Counted from the first letter of the stretch, positions 17,313-25,998 are shown. The stretch: DNA of 64,000 nucleotides from Algoriphagus halophilus (GCF_900129785.1 NZ_FSRC01000003.1:434001-498000); one strand, 5' to 3'. Notes: generated by a model from the sequence alone, not told the origin. Numbers and translations are program-made.

Positions 17313-18932
17313 TTACTTTAATTTTTTATTATCAATTGCCGCTTGAATGAATTTCACAAATAGAGGCTGTGGGTTTAAAACAGTACTTTTGTACTCTGGA
17401 TGGAATTGAACGCCAACAAACCATGGATGGTTTTTGATTTCAACGATTTCCACTAGCCCAGTGTCAGGGTTTTTACCAGTTGCAAGCATTCCATTTTTTT
17501 CAATTTCCTCTAAGAAATCATTATTGAATTCATAGCGGTGACGATGTCTTTCCTGGATTTTGGTTTTTCCATAGGCATTGAATGCTTTGCTTCCCTTTTT
17601 CAAATCGCATGCATAGGATCCTAAACGCATGGTTCCACCCATTTGGTCAATTTTCTTTTGCTCTTCCATCAAAGCAATAACTGGATAAGGATTATAAGGA
17701 TCCATTTCAGTACTATTGGCTTTGGCATGGCCCAATACGTTTCTGGCAAATTCTATAACTGCAACTTGCATTCCTAAGCAAATACCAAAGAATGGGATTT
17801 TATTCTCTCTCGCATATTTTACAGTCTCAATTTTTCCTTCAAAACCTCTTTCACCGAAACCTGGAGCTACAAGGATACCATCTAATTCCTCAAGCTTCTC
17901 CATATAATTTCCTGCATTGATTTCTTCAGAGGACATCAATTTGAGATTGACATGACACTCGATGGAAGCTCCAGCATGGGTAAAGGATTCAATGATGGAT
18001 TTGTAGGAATCTGGTAAGGATACATATTTACCGATCAGACCAATCGTTACTTCCTGAGTAGGGTTTTTAAGTTTGCCCAAGAAGTCTTTCCAGTTTTCAA
18101 GATCTGTATTCTCCTTAGAGGAAAGCTTCAATTTGGTCATGACTCTTTCATCCAATTTTTCCTTTTTCATCAATAAAGGAACATCATAGATGGAGTCGGC
18201 ATCCATTGCTTCAATAACGGAGTTAAGTTGAACGTTACAGAACAATGCCAACTTCTTCTTCACATCATTTGGAAGATGGTGCTCAGTTCTACAAACCAAG
18301 ATGTCTGGTTGGATACCTGCCTCTAGGAGTTGTTTAACTGAATGTTGAGTGGGTTTGGTTTTTAATTCTTTTGCTGCTTTTAAGTAGGGGATAAGCGTAA
18401 GATGGATTACTAGAAAATTATTAGCTCCTAAATCCCATCTGGCCTGTCTTACAGCTTCTATAAAAGGGAGGGATTCAATATCACCTACACAACCCCCAAT
18501 TTCCGTTATGACTACATCGTATTTACCATCTTCTCCAAGCTTATAGAAATTAGCTTTGATTTCATCCGTGATATGTGGAATTACTTGAACGGTCTTTCCA
18601 AGGAATTCACCTTTACGTTCTTTGGTAATGACATTGTTGTAAATTCTCCCGGTCGTAACATTATTGTTCTGAGAAGTGGTAATATTCAAAAACCGCTCAT
18701 AATGTCCAAGATCCAAATCAGTTTCAGCTCCATCATCGGTCACGTAACATTCTCCATGCTCATATGGATTTAATGTTCCTGGATCGATATTGAGATAGGG
18801 GTCGAATTTTTGGATGGTTACTTTAAATCCTCTGGACTGTAGCAATTTGCCAAGAGAGGCGGCAATGATGCCTTTTCCAAGTGAGGAGGTAACCCCTCCT
18901 GTAATGAATATGTATTTTGTTGATGATCCCAT
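17313..18932 (-). CDS. pyrG: CTP synthase (glutamine-hydrolysing)
   Basis: A 539-residue enzyme converting UTP, ATP and glutamine to CTP. The N-terminal synthase domain carries [19 protein letters not shown] and [30 protein letters not shown] in part. The C-terminal class I amidotransferase has the nucleophile Cys in [11 protein letters not shown] and the [13 protein letters not shown]is/Glu pair. Length is normal. It is probably followed by yidC in one transcript. Confidence 0.98.
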   Translation of the reverse strand: MGSSTKYIFITGGVTSSLGKGIIAASLGKLLQSRGFKVTIQKFDPYLNIDPGTLNPYEHGECYVTDDGAETDLDLGHYERFLNITTSQNNNVTTGRIYNNVITKERKGEFLGKTVQVIPHITDEIKANFYKLGEDGKYDVVITEIGGCVGDIESLPFIEAVRQARWDLGANNFLVIHLTLIPYLKAAKELKTKPTQHSVKQLLEAGIQPDILVCRTEHHLPNDVKKKLALFCNVQLNSVIEAMDADSIYDVPLLMKKEKLDERVMTKLKLSSKENTDLENWKDFLGKLKNPTQEVTIGLIGKYVSLPDSYKSIIESFTHAGASIECHVNLKLMSSEEINAGNYMEKLEELDGILVAPGFGERGFEGKIETVKYARENKIPFFGICLGMQVAVIEFARNVLGHAKANSTEMDPYNPYPVIALMEEQKKIDQMGGTMRLGSYACDLKKGSKAFNAYGKTKIQERHRHRYEFNNDFLEEIEKNGMLATGKNPDTGLVEIVEIKNHPWFVGVQFHPEYKSTVLNPQPLFVKFIQAAIDNKKLK

Positions 18933-19709
18933 AAGAATGGAGGCAGAATGATTTTTGGTTTAATTCTTATGGGGCTCAAAATTACGGAAAATTCCCGATT
19001 AAGGGCTTTTATCCTTTTGATTTTTCTCATTTTCCGAAAAAGGATTTTCCAGGACTTAATCTAAAAGCAAGTTCGCTTCTCGACAATAAGTGACAAAAAT
19101 TATTTCATTTGAAATCTGGAGAGCCAAATACTAGTGGTTTAAAAGAGTTCTTCAATCAATTTCAGTTGATGTTTTGCCATTATTCTATTTTGATATTTAT
19201 TGACGTTTTAAGTTTTCCTGTTGAAATGAGTTGATAATCAATTGATTCATTGGAATTGTAATATATGCTTAATGACTTTTATATGTTAAGTTTTTTTAAA
19301 AATTAAGTGTAATCCATAGATGGACATTTTAAAAAAAAAATCGTCTATTATTTAAATAATTTAAAGAGTGACTTCGTTTAAAACGAATATGTAGTTCACG
19401 AATAAAAAATATCAAACCTAAAAGGAATATTTATTGCAAATGCCGTAATGAATGGTTCTTTTTAATTCATGGAAAAATAATTTGAATACAATGGACCCGA
19501 AAAAATAAGATTTGAATTGATTTTAAATTTGGGTTGTATGAACACTGATTGTTTAATAGTTATTCATTTTAGATCCTTTTTTGAGAAAATTATTTTTTAA
19601 TATGTATAAATGAGTTTAATTATATTAAAATTTATTAGATGAGTTTTTCCAATTTAGTTATTTATATATATTGCATGAATAAAAAACAATCGGACAAACT
19701 ATTCGAATT
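18933..19709. other. Long AT-rich intergenic region
   Basis: About 780 bp with no supported gene, clearly more AT-rich than its neighbours. It holds the pyrG promoter region on the left. The right side must contain the promoter of the small HTH gene at 19710. A palindrome TTCGTTT-A-AAACGAA is at 19373-19387, and there are several poly-A/T tracts. No tRNA or sRNA was recognised. The composition suggests either a regulatory region or remnants of acquired DNA. Confidence 0.5.
18977..18984 (-). promoter_or_regulatory. Candidate -7 promoter element of pyrG
   Basis: Minus strand TAATTTTG, an exact TAnnTTTG match, 45 nt upstream of the pyrG ATG. No matching -33 TTG was found. Confidence 0.5.
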
Positions 19710-20117
19710 ATGAAAGACTTAATTAAAGAATCTATTAGCGACCTAAAGAAAAGTGACGGCTTTGTTTATGTGACTGCTGAAGGTGAAAAAATAGATTTAC
19801 ATGAGGCTGCTGCAAAAGGAATAGCAGTAACTCCAGTGAATCCAAAAAGCGAGGTGATCAAAAAGCTTGAAGCTGCAGGTTTAGATCTAACAGATTCTAA
19901 ATTTTTAAATGACCTAAATGAATTAATCTCCCTTTTAAGTGGTTCTGGTTCTACAAAAGGAAAGTCTGGCAAAAGAAGGACTTTTTCCGATTCTGAAAAA
20001 AGCAAAATAGTAGAAGAGTGGAAAAAAGTCGAAGCTGCAGGAAAGAAGACCAAAGCGGCTTTTGCAAGAGAGATTGGAGTAGGCTATCAAACTTTTATTA
20101 ATTGGTTAAGAGATTAA
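19710..20117 (+). CDS. Small protein with C-terminal transposase-type helix-turn-helix
   Basis: A 135-residue protein with two parts. The N-terminal ~80 residues (KSDGFVYVTAEGEKIDLHEAAAKG ...) are unrecognised. After a Gly/Ser/Lys-rich linker (GSGSTKGKSGKRR, ~79-90) comes RRTFSDSEKSKIVEEWKKV, then AAFAREIGVGYQTFINWLRD. That arrangement matches the HTH of IS3/IS66-type transposase OrfA proteins. No transposase catalytic ORF or inverted repeats are nearby, so this is more likely a domesticated DNA-binding protein than a live element. It is flanked by an AT-rich region and a strong terminator. Function unknown. Confidence 0.75.
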   Translation: MKDLIKESISDLKKSDGFVYVTAEGEKIDLHEAAAKGIAVTPVNPKSEVIKKLEAAGLDLTDSKFLNDLNELISLLSGSGSTKGKSGKRRTFSDSEKSKIVEEWKKVEAAGKKTKAAFAREIGVGYQTFINWLRD

Positions 20118-20136
20118 TATCCAGTTTAATATCATT

Positions 20137-20166
20137 AAAAAGGCAGCCCTTGAGCTGCCTTTTTTT
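20137..20166. terminator. Bidirectional terminator
   Basis: AAAAAGGCAGC, loop CCTTGA, GCTGCCTTTTTTT, between the HTH gene (plus) and the sigma-partner gene (minus). Confidence 0.88.
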
Positions 20167-20572
20167 ATTGCAAATCATATTTTTTCCTTAAATAAATTAT
20201 CCAAGTTCCCATTAAAAAACAAAAAGCAAATAAGGAAGTATTAAATACTGGTCCCAATTGTATTTTAGGGAAGTATAATTTAGGTAAACTGATGGAAACC
20301 GGACTTGAAAGCAAATTTGATAGATTGTTCAAATAAGGCGTTGAACTTTCTTGGCCAGGCAAAAATAAAACAGTGATCAATACTAAAGAAATAATTCCTA
20401 AACCTATTAATTTTAAAATTCTTGGTGAAATTAAAGGTTGATATGCAATTGTTTTATTTGCTTCTATGCGAGAAAGTATTCTTTGATGAAAATCCATAGA
20501 AGGGGATTCGTTTCCTGCTTCTGAAAAAAGTTTTTTCATTAAAGCATCTTCCTGATTAGTTAGATTTTTCAT
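20165..20572 (-). CDS. Membrane protein paired with ECF sigma factor (putative anti-sigma)
   Basis: A 135-residue protein. The N-terminal ~45 residues are soluble and helical (EDALMKKLFSEAGNESPSMDFHQRILSRIEANK), as expected for a sigma-binding region. Two membrane segments follow (~52-70 LIGLGIISLVLITVLFLPG and ~112-128 FAFCFLMGTWIIYL). No zinc-binding ZAS motif is visible. Its start overlaps the sigma gene stop by 4 bp (20569-20572), the usual sigma/anti-sigma arrangement. The anti-sigma role is inferred from position and topology. Confidence 0.72.
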   Translation of the reverse strand: MKNLTNQEDALMKKLFSEAGNESPSMDFHQRILSRIEANKTIAYQPLISPRILKLIGLGIISLVLITVLFLPGQESSTPYLNNLSNLLSSPVSISLPKLYFPKIQLGPVFNTSLFAFCFLMGTWIIYLRKKYDLQ

Positions 20573-21144
20573 AGCAAATTGATTAATTCCTGCTTGGTTA
20601 TCTTTTGTAAAGAGGATAACATGTTTTTTCGACCTCTATGCAAAAGTATTTTAATATGTGATTCAGTCAGATCTGTTATTTGTTCTATTTCTTTTATGCT
20701 TTGTTCTTCTAAATAGAATAAAGTCAATACAGCTGACTCTGTTGGCTTCAGGTTATTTAACGCTTTTTTGATCAATTGTTTTCTCTCCTGATTATGCAAT
20801 AGGTTTAGCCCATTCACAAATTCTGTAGGAGCTTCTTCTGTTTCGAGGATCAGGTCTAATTCAATGATGTCTTTTTTGGATTTTCTCAATCGACCCAAAG
20901 ACTCATGGTAGACTATCTTATAAAGCCAAGTAGTAAATTTAGATTTTCTTTCAAAAGTCTTAAGCGCACTATAGACTTTCATAAATGCATCCTGCGTAGC
21001 TTCCTCCGCTTCTTCATGATTTCTCAAGATTCTATAGCTTAAAGTAAAGGCATACTTTTCGTGCTTTTGGATCAATTGCCCAAAAGCATTTAAGTTGCCC
21101 TGTAAGGTCTCTTCTATATAGTGGAGGTCTTCTTTGAAATGCAT
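20569..21144 (-). CDS. ECF-type RNA polymerase sigma factor
   Basis: A 191-residue sigma-70 family protein of group 4. Region 2 has AFGQLIQKHEKYAFTLSYRI and EEAEEATQDAFMKVYSAL, then FTTWLYKIVYHESLGRLRK. Region 4 has LKPTESAVLTLFYLEEQSIKEI, then LTESHIKILLHRGRKNM. Regions 1 and 3 are absent. It is translationally coupled to a membrane partner. Motif GTAACT-N16-CATCTAA lies directly upstream and is matched by a similar motif before the divergent DUF6249 gene, suggesting autoregulation. Confidence 0.94.
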   Translation of the reverse strand: MHFKEDLHYIEETLQGNLNAFGQLIQKHEKYAFTLSYRILRNHEEAEEATQDAFMKVYSALKTFERKSKFTTWLYKIVYHESLGRLRKSKKDIIELDLILETEEAPTEFVNGLNLLHNQERKQLIKKALNNLKPTESAVLTLFYLEEQSIKEIEQITDLTESHIKILLHRGRKNMLSSLQKITKQELINLL

Positions 21145-21154
21145 TTTTACCTTA

Positions 21155-21180
21155 GATGCGAAAACTTCCTAAGAAGTTAC
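21155..21180 (-). promoter_or_regulatory. Candidate ECF-dependent promoter of the sigma operon
   Basis: Minus strand: GTAACT (21180-21175), 16-nt spacer, CATC (21158-21155) followed by TAA. The ATG is only 10 nt past the CATC element, so the transcript would be nearly leaderless. The motif resembles -35 GTAAC-type and -10 CGTC-type ECF promoters. The spacer contains a perfect AACTTC-CTAA-GAAGTT palindrome (21163-21178). Confidence 0.5.
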
Positions 21181-21202
21181 GAAATATTTTATTTTAGTTT
21201 TT

Positions 21203-21232
21203 GTAACCTTTTGTGGTGTTGCTCCCATCAAA
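21203..21232 (+). promoter_or_regulatory. Candidate ECF-dependent promoter of the DUF6249 gene
   Basis: GTAACC (21203-21208), 17-nt spacer, CATCAAA (21226-21232), about 26 nt before the ATG. It parallels the divergent motif before the sigma gene. Confidence 0.5.
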
Positions 21233-21258
21233 GAAAATAAAACCTAAAAAATATACTT

Positions 21259-21603
21259 ATGGACGCAACCACAGTTCTTGTAAACCTGATAATCTTCTCC
21301 TCTTTATTTGGGATTATCTATGTATACCTAACAAGTAGAAATAAAGAAAGATTGGCGCTAATTGAAAAGGGCGCAGATGCCTCTGTTTTTAATTCAGGAA
21401 GGAAATTTAGTTTCTCTGAGGGTATTTTGAATATTGCTTTGCTTGCAATTGGAATCGGTGTAGGAGTTCTTATTGGAGCTAGCTTGGAACAAGGGGGAAT
21501 GGATTCAGATGTTTCATATCCTGCCTGCATATTTATTTTCGGTGGGTTAGGATTGCTGGTTAGCTTCTTCATCAATCGAAAACTTGCGAAACAGGAAAAC
21601 TAA
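21259..21603 (+). CDS. DUF6249-type small membrane protein
   Basis: A 114-residue protein with three hydrophobic helices (~4-24, ~53-74, ~87-106). Between the first and second lies the signature TSRNKERLALIEKGAD, as in DUF6249 proteins of Bacteroidota. Function unknown. It is divergent from an ECF sigma operon, a frequent neighbourhood for this family, and carries a matching ECF-like promoter. It may therefore be a regulon member (inference). Confidence 0.8.
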   Translation: MDATTVLVNLIIFSSLFGIIYVYLTSRNKERLALIEKGADASVFNSGRKFSFSEGILNIALLAIGIGVGVLIGASLEQGGMDSDVSYPACIFIFGGLGLLVSFFINRKLAKQEN

Positions 21604-21623
21604 ACCAACTTGTTTTAATCTTG

Positions 21624-21653
21624 AAAACCTCCTTTAATCGGGAGGTTTTTTTG
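21624..21653 (+). terminator. Terminator of the DUF6249 gene
   Basis: AAAACCTCC, loop, GGGAGGTTTTTTT, 20 bp past the stop codon. Confidence 0.85.
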
Positions 21654-21700
21654 TTTGAATTGGCTAGAAAAGGGTTGCTCTCAATATTCTGATTATTTTT

Positions 21701-22189
21701 GTGACAAAAAAACAGACATTGGACCATTCAGAGTATCTAAAATTATTTAGAAAAGAAGGCAAGCTTTCCATCCAAGAAGGAAATGGAAATACCATAACCA
21801 TCCTGTCTCAGGATCAATGGTCCCCATCCATGGGAAATGACTGGGTTTATTTATTGTTTGATCTATTCCAGATCAGAACAATCTGTGAGCCTTTTTCTGA
21901 GGTCTCTTTGGATATCGTTGAGTTTGCTTCCAAACCGACGATTTACCATAGCAAGCCAAATCAGATTTTGAAAGAGGGACCAAGAGGAAATGAATTGATC
22001 AAGTTTTCATTAATTCGAGAGCCGAATTGGAATAAACTACTTTTTCAAATTTCACAGCCTGTATTAGTGAAGTTACATTCTGATGTAAAGCCTGAGGTCA
22101 AAACCAATATTTATTTCCCTTTATTCAGCACCACTACAAAAGAGATGTATCTGGGAGCGGAAGGGGATGTGAAAATATTAAAAGGATGA
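21701..22189 (+). CDS. Hypothetical protein upstream of CCA transferase (162 aa)
   Basis: A 162-residue cytosolic protein I do not recognise. It is beta-rich with scattered aromatic residues (DWVYLLFDLFQIRTICEPF, FPLFSTTTKEMYLGAEGD). The open frame begins at GTG 21701, but TATTTTTG, a perfect -7 promoter match, covers 21694-21701. Transcription may then begin after that codon, and translation at the in-frame TTG 21719 (giving M-DHSEYLKLFRK). It overlaps the cca start by 4 bp (ATGA), so the two are translationally coupled. Confidence 0.7.
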   Translation: MTKKQTLDHSEYLKLFRKEGKLSIQEGNGNTITILSQDQWSPSMGNDWVYLLFDLFQIRTICEPFSEVSLDIVEFASKPTIYHSKPNQILKEGPRGNELIKFSLIREPNWNKLLFQISQPVLVKLHSDVKPEVKTNIYFPLFSTTTKEMYLGAEGDVKILKG

Positions 22190-23637
22190 ATTTTAAAGCA
22201 CATTTAGAAGGGATAGAAGTCTTTGAAAAAGTTGCAAAAGCAGCAGAGAAGCTAAATGTGGAAGCATTTGTAGTGGGAGGCTATGTCCGTGATCTCATCT
22301 TAGAAAGGGATAAAAAATCAAAAAAGGACATTGATTTCACTTGTGTAGGAAGTGGGATCGCATTGGCAAAAGAAGTAGCAGAGAGCTATGAAGAACATGT
22401 TCCTCTTTCCGTTTTTAAGAATTTCGGAACGGCCATGATCAAGTTAGATGATTGGGAGCTTGAGTTTGTAGGGGCCAGAAAAGAGTCTTACCGTAGTGAA
22501 TCCAGAAAACCTATTGTAGAAGATGGCACTCTTCAAGAAGATCTTGAGAGAAGGGACTTCACCATCAATGCCATGGCCATTTCCTTAAATAAAGAAAACT
22601 ATGGGGAACTGTTAGATCCTTTGGGGGGGCTCAATGACATCAAAAGAAAAATCATCAGGACTCCTTTGGATCCTAATGTGACCTTCTCAGATGATCCGCT
22701 TCGAATGATGAGAGCTGTCCGTTTTGCTTCTCAGTTGAATTTTGATATTGATGCGGATACATTTTATGCACTAACCCAAAATGCTTCCCGGCTCAAAATA
22801 ATTTCGAAAGAAAGAATTATTGACGAGTTGAATAAGATTTTATTGGAACCCAAACCTTCTTACGGATTTAAGCTGTTGTTTGCTGGAAAACTACTTCATG
22901 AGTTTTTTCCGGAAATGGTGGATCTTCAAGGAGTTGATTCTGTAGATGATAAATCCCACAAAGATAATTTCTATCATACCTTACAGGTGTTGGATAATGT
23001 GTCCCAGATGAGCGATGACCTCTGGTTGAGGTGGGCTGCAGTATTACATGATATAGCAAAGCCTGCTACAAAACGTTTTAACTCAAAGGTGGGATGGACC
23101 TTCCACGGGCATGAGGACAAAGGGGCCAAAATGACTCCGGGAATCTTTCGGAGATTAAAATTGCCAATGGACGATCGTATGAAGTTTGTCCAAAAGTTAG
23201 TCCGCTTGCATTTAAGGCCTATTGCCCTTGTAAAAGATGAAGTAACTGACTCTGCCCTTAGAAGACTTTTATTTGATGCCGGGGATGACATTGATTCCTT
23301 AATGAAGCTTTGTAGAGCAGACGTAACATCCAAAAACAATAGACGTGTAAAGCGATATCTTGACAACTTTGATAAAGTGGAAAAGAAATTGCTAGAAGTA
23401 GAAGAGAAAGATCAAGTGAGGAATTTCCAACCTCCGGTTTCTGGAGAAGAAATTATGCAAACTTTCGGACTATCTCCATCAAAAATCGTGGGAGAGATAA
23501 AAGAAGAAATTAAAGAAGCTATATTGGAGGGCAAAATTCAAAATAAGCCCGAAAAGGCAAGAGCATTGATGTTTGAAATAGCCAAGTCGAAAGGCCTATT
23601 TCCAATCAATGAACTTCCAAAATCATCATCAAAATAA
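22186..23637 (+). CDS. cca: CCA tRNA nucleotidyltransferase with HD domain
   Basis: A 483-residue class II nucleotidyltransferase. The head domain has VVGGYVRDLIL and the metal-binding DIDFTCVG. RRDFTINAMA and DDPLRMMRAVRFA mark the neck region. A C-terminal HD phosphohydrolase-like domain carries HTLQVLDNV and WAAVLHDIAKP. The enzyme adds or repairs the 3' CCA of tRNAs. That is required here because the tRNA-Gln gene in this window does not encode CCA. PcnB-type poly(A) polymerase is less likely given the HD domain. Confidence 0.94.
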   Translation: MNFKAHLEGIEVFEKVAKAAEKLNVEAFVVGGYVRDLILERDKKSKKDIDFTCVGSGIALAKEVAESYEEHVPLSVFKNFGTAMIKLDDWELEFVGARKESYRSESRKPIVEDGTLQEDLERRDFTINAMAISLNKENYGELLDPLGGLNDIKRKIIRTPLDPNVTFSDDPLRMMRAVRFASQLNFDIDADTFYALTQNASRLKIISKERIIDELNKILLEPKPSYGFKLLFAGKLLHEFFPEMVDLQGVDSVDDKSHKDNFYHTLQVLDNVSQMSDDLWLRWAAVLHDIAKPATKRFNSKVGWTFHGHEDKGAKMTPGIFRRLKLPMDDRMKFVQKLVRLHLRPIALVKDEVTDSALRRLLFDAGDDIDSLMKLCRADVTSKNNRRVKRYLDNFDKVEKKLLEVEEKDQVRNFQPPVSGEEIMQTFGLSPSKIVGEIKEEIKEAILEGKIQNKPEKARALMFEIAKSKGLFPINELPKSSSK

Positions 23638-23649
23638 ATTAATCGAAAA

Positions 23650-24354
23650 ATGAAGCGCGTATTATTCATGCTGCTCCTGGTCCTTTGTGCCAGCCCAATT
23701 ATTGCCCAAACAGCAGATTCTATCCCTAGATTGGATCAGAAAACCAGAAAAGTTTTGAATACCCAAGATCAGGCATCTTACCAATTGGCTTTGCGCTATG
23801 CAGACCCATTAGTGGCCAGAACAAAACTATATGAATTAATGGTGAGGAACCCAGAAGATTTGCGGTATCCAGAGCTATTAGCAGGATTATATTTTGAAAA
23901 TAACCTGTATACATCTGCTGCTTTGGTGGCAATGGATATATTAAGTGTAAATGATAAAAGTGTAGGTGCTTTAGAAATAGCAGCATATTCCTTAGAGCAA
24001 GTTGGTGCTTTGGATAGAGCATTGCCGCATTTTGAAAGCTTGTACCTTTTGACTGGAGATAATTTTAGTCTTTACAAGTCAGCGTTTATCCAATATTCAT
24101 TAAAACGTTATGACGAAGCTTTAAATTCAACAAATATGTTGATTAAAAATGCAAAAGCTGATGATAAGATTGGATTCAATACCTCTGAAGGTGCTACTCA
24201 AGAGGTGAGCATGAAAGCAGCTGCTTTAAATTTGAAAGGAATGATTTATTTGGATAAAGGATCAAAGCCAGAGGCTAAAACTGCTTTTGAAGAAGCCATT
24301 CAATTAGACTCTACTTACGAATTAGCTAAAGAGAACTTGAAAAAGGCACAATAA
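23650..24354 (+). CDS. Exported TPR-repeat protein
   Basis: A 234-residue protein with a Sec signal peptide (residues 1-20, cleavage near IIAQ-T). Tetratricopeptide-like helix pairs follow, e.g. ALDRALPHFESLYLLTGDN and LNLKGMIYLDKGSKPEAKTAFEEAIQLDSTYELA near the C-terminus (the latter in part). It is probably a periplasmic scaffold; partner unknown. It lies 12 bp after cca and ends at a strong terminator, so it is likely in the same transcript. Confidence 0.83.
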   Translation: MKRVLFMLLLVLCASPIIAQTADSIPRLDQKTRKVLNTQDQASYQLALRYADPLVARTKLYELMVRNPEDLRYPELLAGLYFENNLYTSAALVAMDILSVNDKSVGALEIAAYSLEQVGALDRALPHFESLYLLTGDNFSLYKSAFIQYSLKRYDEALNSTNMLIKNAKADDKIGFNTSEGATQEVSMKAAALNLKGMIYLDKGSKPEAKTAFEEAIQLDSTYELAKENLKKAQ

Positions 24355-24371
24355 ACTGTCGAGTTTTCATC

Positions 24372-24413
24372 AAAAAAAGAGAGCTGAATTTCAATTCAGC
24401 TCTCTTTTTTTTG
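24372..24413. terminator. Strong bidirectional terminator
   Basis: AAAAAAGAGAGCTGAA and TTCAGCTCTCTTTTTT arms with a TTTCAA loop, followed by eight T on the plus strand and preceded by A-runs for the minus-strand gene. Confidence 0.88.
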
Positions 24414-24427
24414 ATGTTATTTTTAAT

Positions 24428-24640
24428 TTAAAAGAATAAAAAGTAAGCGACTGTGGTAGGTAAAAGAGAGGTAGTAAAGCTTAAAAGCAAAATTTTGGAA
24501 TAATTAGATACAATGTGTTTTTTATGAGAAACTTGATCAATTTCTATTGAAACTTTTGGTTGGATTACTTCTTGAATGAGTGAGAGTGAACCGAAAAAAT
24601 AAACAGTAAGTAATAATAATAAACTAGCTACAAGTTCCAT
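24428..24640 (-). CDS. Small membrane protein (70 aa)
   Basis: Unrecognised. Residues 1-22 and ~50-70 are hydrophobic helices (ELVASLLLLLTVYFFGSLSL; LLLSFTTSLLPTTVAYFLFF). They flank a polar loop with QPKVSIEIDQVSHKKHIVSN. A TAAATTTG -7 element lies 17-24 nt upstream, and a terminator follows the stop codon. Both support a real small gene despite the low sequence complexity. Confidence 0.55.
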   Translation of the reverse strand: MELVASLLLLLTVYFFGSLSLIQEVIQPKVSIEIDQVSHKKHIVSNYSKILLLSFTTSLLPTTVAYFLFF

Positions 24641-24656
24641 GTCGATCTCTTTTTTA

Positions 24657-24664
24657 CAAATTTA
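24657..24664 (-). promoter_or_regulatory. Candidate -7 promoter element of the 70-aa membrane protein gene
   Basis: Minus strand TAAATTTG (exact TAnnTTTG), identical to the -7 element of the trp operon; no clear -33. Confidence 0.45.
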
Positions 24665-24724
24665 AAATTCTGTAGAGTTTTAGAGACCAGAATATTAAAA
24701 CTTAACAATTTGATAATAAGCAAA

Positions 24725-24756
24725 AAAGCGACTCATTTGAGTCGCTTTATTTTACT
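24725..24756 (-). terminator. Terminator of the S8 peptidase gene
   Basis: AAAGCGACTC, loop ATTT, GAGTCGCTTTATTTT. On the minus strand the arm ends in TTTTTTGC, 15-45 nt past the peptidase stop. Confidence 0.82.
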
Positions 24757-24771
24757 TTCTAATCTTAGCTA

Positions 24772-25998
24772 TTATTTGATGGCTACCTGATCTATGGTTC
24801 CATCAGGGTCACCGATAACTGCCCCTCCATCTCTTGGATTGTTCCATATCAGGATTCCACAAACATGGGGGGATGCCATAGAAGTACCACTATAGCTTGC
24901 ATATCCTCCAGGAACAGTGGATAAAACCCCAACTCCGGGAGCAGCAAAATCTATAGGAGGGTTACCGTAATTAGAGAATGAAGCATAAACATCACTACTG
25001 TTTATTGCAGAAACAGTGTAAATATTATTTCCATTGGCACGTGCAGGTGAAGAATTATTTGCATCAGAAGATTCATTCCCAGCAGCTAATGCTACTTTTA
25101 CCCCACTTGCTCCTAATGCTTCAACAGCGGCATCAAGTGCAGAGGATGCGGGACCTCCCAAGCTCATATTTGCTACATCTCCGGCAGAGGCATTGCCTGC
25201 AACGAAGTTCACTCCTGCGATGACACCAGAATAAGAACCTGATCCTCTAGAGTCTAAAACCTTTACGGGAACAACTTTTACTCCTGCAGCTACACCTACT
25301 ACTCCGATTTCATTATCGATTGCGCCTACTGTTCCTGCGACGTGAGTTCCATGACCATTTCCATCCACTGCGATGTCTGCATCTTTTCCTTTTGAAAATG
25401 CATTAAATCCAAGGTTGGCATCCACATTCAAATCTTCATGACTTGAGTCAATACCCGAATCAATGATATAGGCTTTCTTTGTTCCTGTATAGGCCTGACC
25501 TCCTCCAACACGTGTAATACCGTAAGGGGTTTCTTGCCCAGAAGGAGTGCCTCCTCCTCCGTTTCCTGGTCCTTTTCCTGGAGGTGGTGCCAAAGCAATT
25601 ACTCTATCTGGTTCAACAGATTTGATAGAAGGATCTTTTGCTAAAATTTCTGCTTGGTCATCCGTTAAAGTAACTGAAAAACCTTCAATACTGCTTCCGT
25701 AAACATATCCTAAACTCTCTTCAGAGATTCTATACTTGGCTAGAAGTTCAGAGCCGGTTTTTCTCATCGCAGCTTGCACTGCATCGAAAGACATATCTTT
25801 TCTAAAGTTTAAACCGGTAGGTTGTAAAGTCACGATGAACTTCCCGGGGATAATGTCTCCATGATTATATCCGATAAATTCTACAGTGTCGGATGATAGA
25901 GGCGATTCATCTTGGGGCTGACAAGAAAATGCCAAAATCCCCAAGGATAAGCCTGCAAATAGCAATGGCTTTCTCCAAAGTTTGTTTTGGTAATTCAT
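24772..25998 (-). CDS. Secreted subtilisin-like serine protease (S8), lipoprotein
   Basis: A 408-residue exported protease. The signal peptide ends in a lipobox LAFSCQ (Cys at ~26), so the protein is probably membrane-anchored. An inhibitor I9-like propeptide follows (~46-135, ending SVEPDRVIALAPP), then a Gly/Pro-rich linker. The S8 catalytic domain has Asp in IIDSGIDSSHEDL, His in GHGTHVAGTVGA and Ser in SGTSMASPHVCG. All three catalytic residues are intact, so it should be active. It ends soon after the Ser motif, short for the family but complete. It lies next to an S41 protease gene on the same strand. Confidence 0.93.
   Translation of the reverse strand: MNYQNKLWRKPLLFAGLSLGILAFSCQPQDESPLSSDTVEFIGYNHGDIIPGKFIVTLQPTGLNFRKDMSFDAVQAAMRKTGSELLAKYRISEESLGYVYGSSIEGFSVTLTDDQAEILAKDPSIKSVEPDRVIALAPPPGKGPGNGGGGTPSGQETPYGITRVGGGQAYTGTKKAYIIDSGIDSSHEDLNVDANLGFNAFSKGKDADIAVDGNGHGTHVAGTVGAIDNEIGVVGVAAGVKVVPVKVLDSRGSGSYSGVIAGVNFVAGNASAGDVANMSLGGPASSALDAAVEALGASGVKVALAAGNESSDANNSSPARANGNNIYTVSAINSSDVYASFSNYGNPPIDFAAPGVGVLSTVPGGYASYSGTSMASPHVCGILIWNNPRDGGAVIGDPDGTIDQVAIK

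Noticed and set aside
18818..19030. A 70-codon minus-strand frame overlapping the pyrG start
   Set aside because: It runs out of frame into pyrG and covers the pyrG -7 element; no protein-like features.
18933..19709. Replication origin in the AT-rich island
   Set aside because: No cluster of DnaA boxes (TTATNCACA) was seen and neither dnaA nor gidA is near.
24978..25234. Plus-strand frames of 66-81 codons opposite the S8 protease
   Set aside because: Low-complexity antisense frames caused by the codon bias of the Ala/Gly-rich protease.
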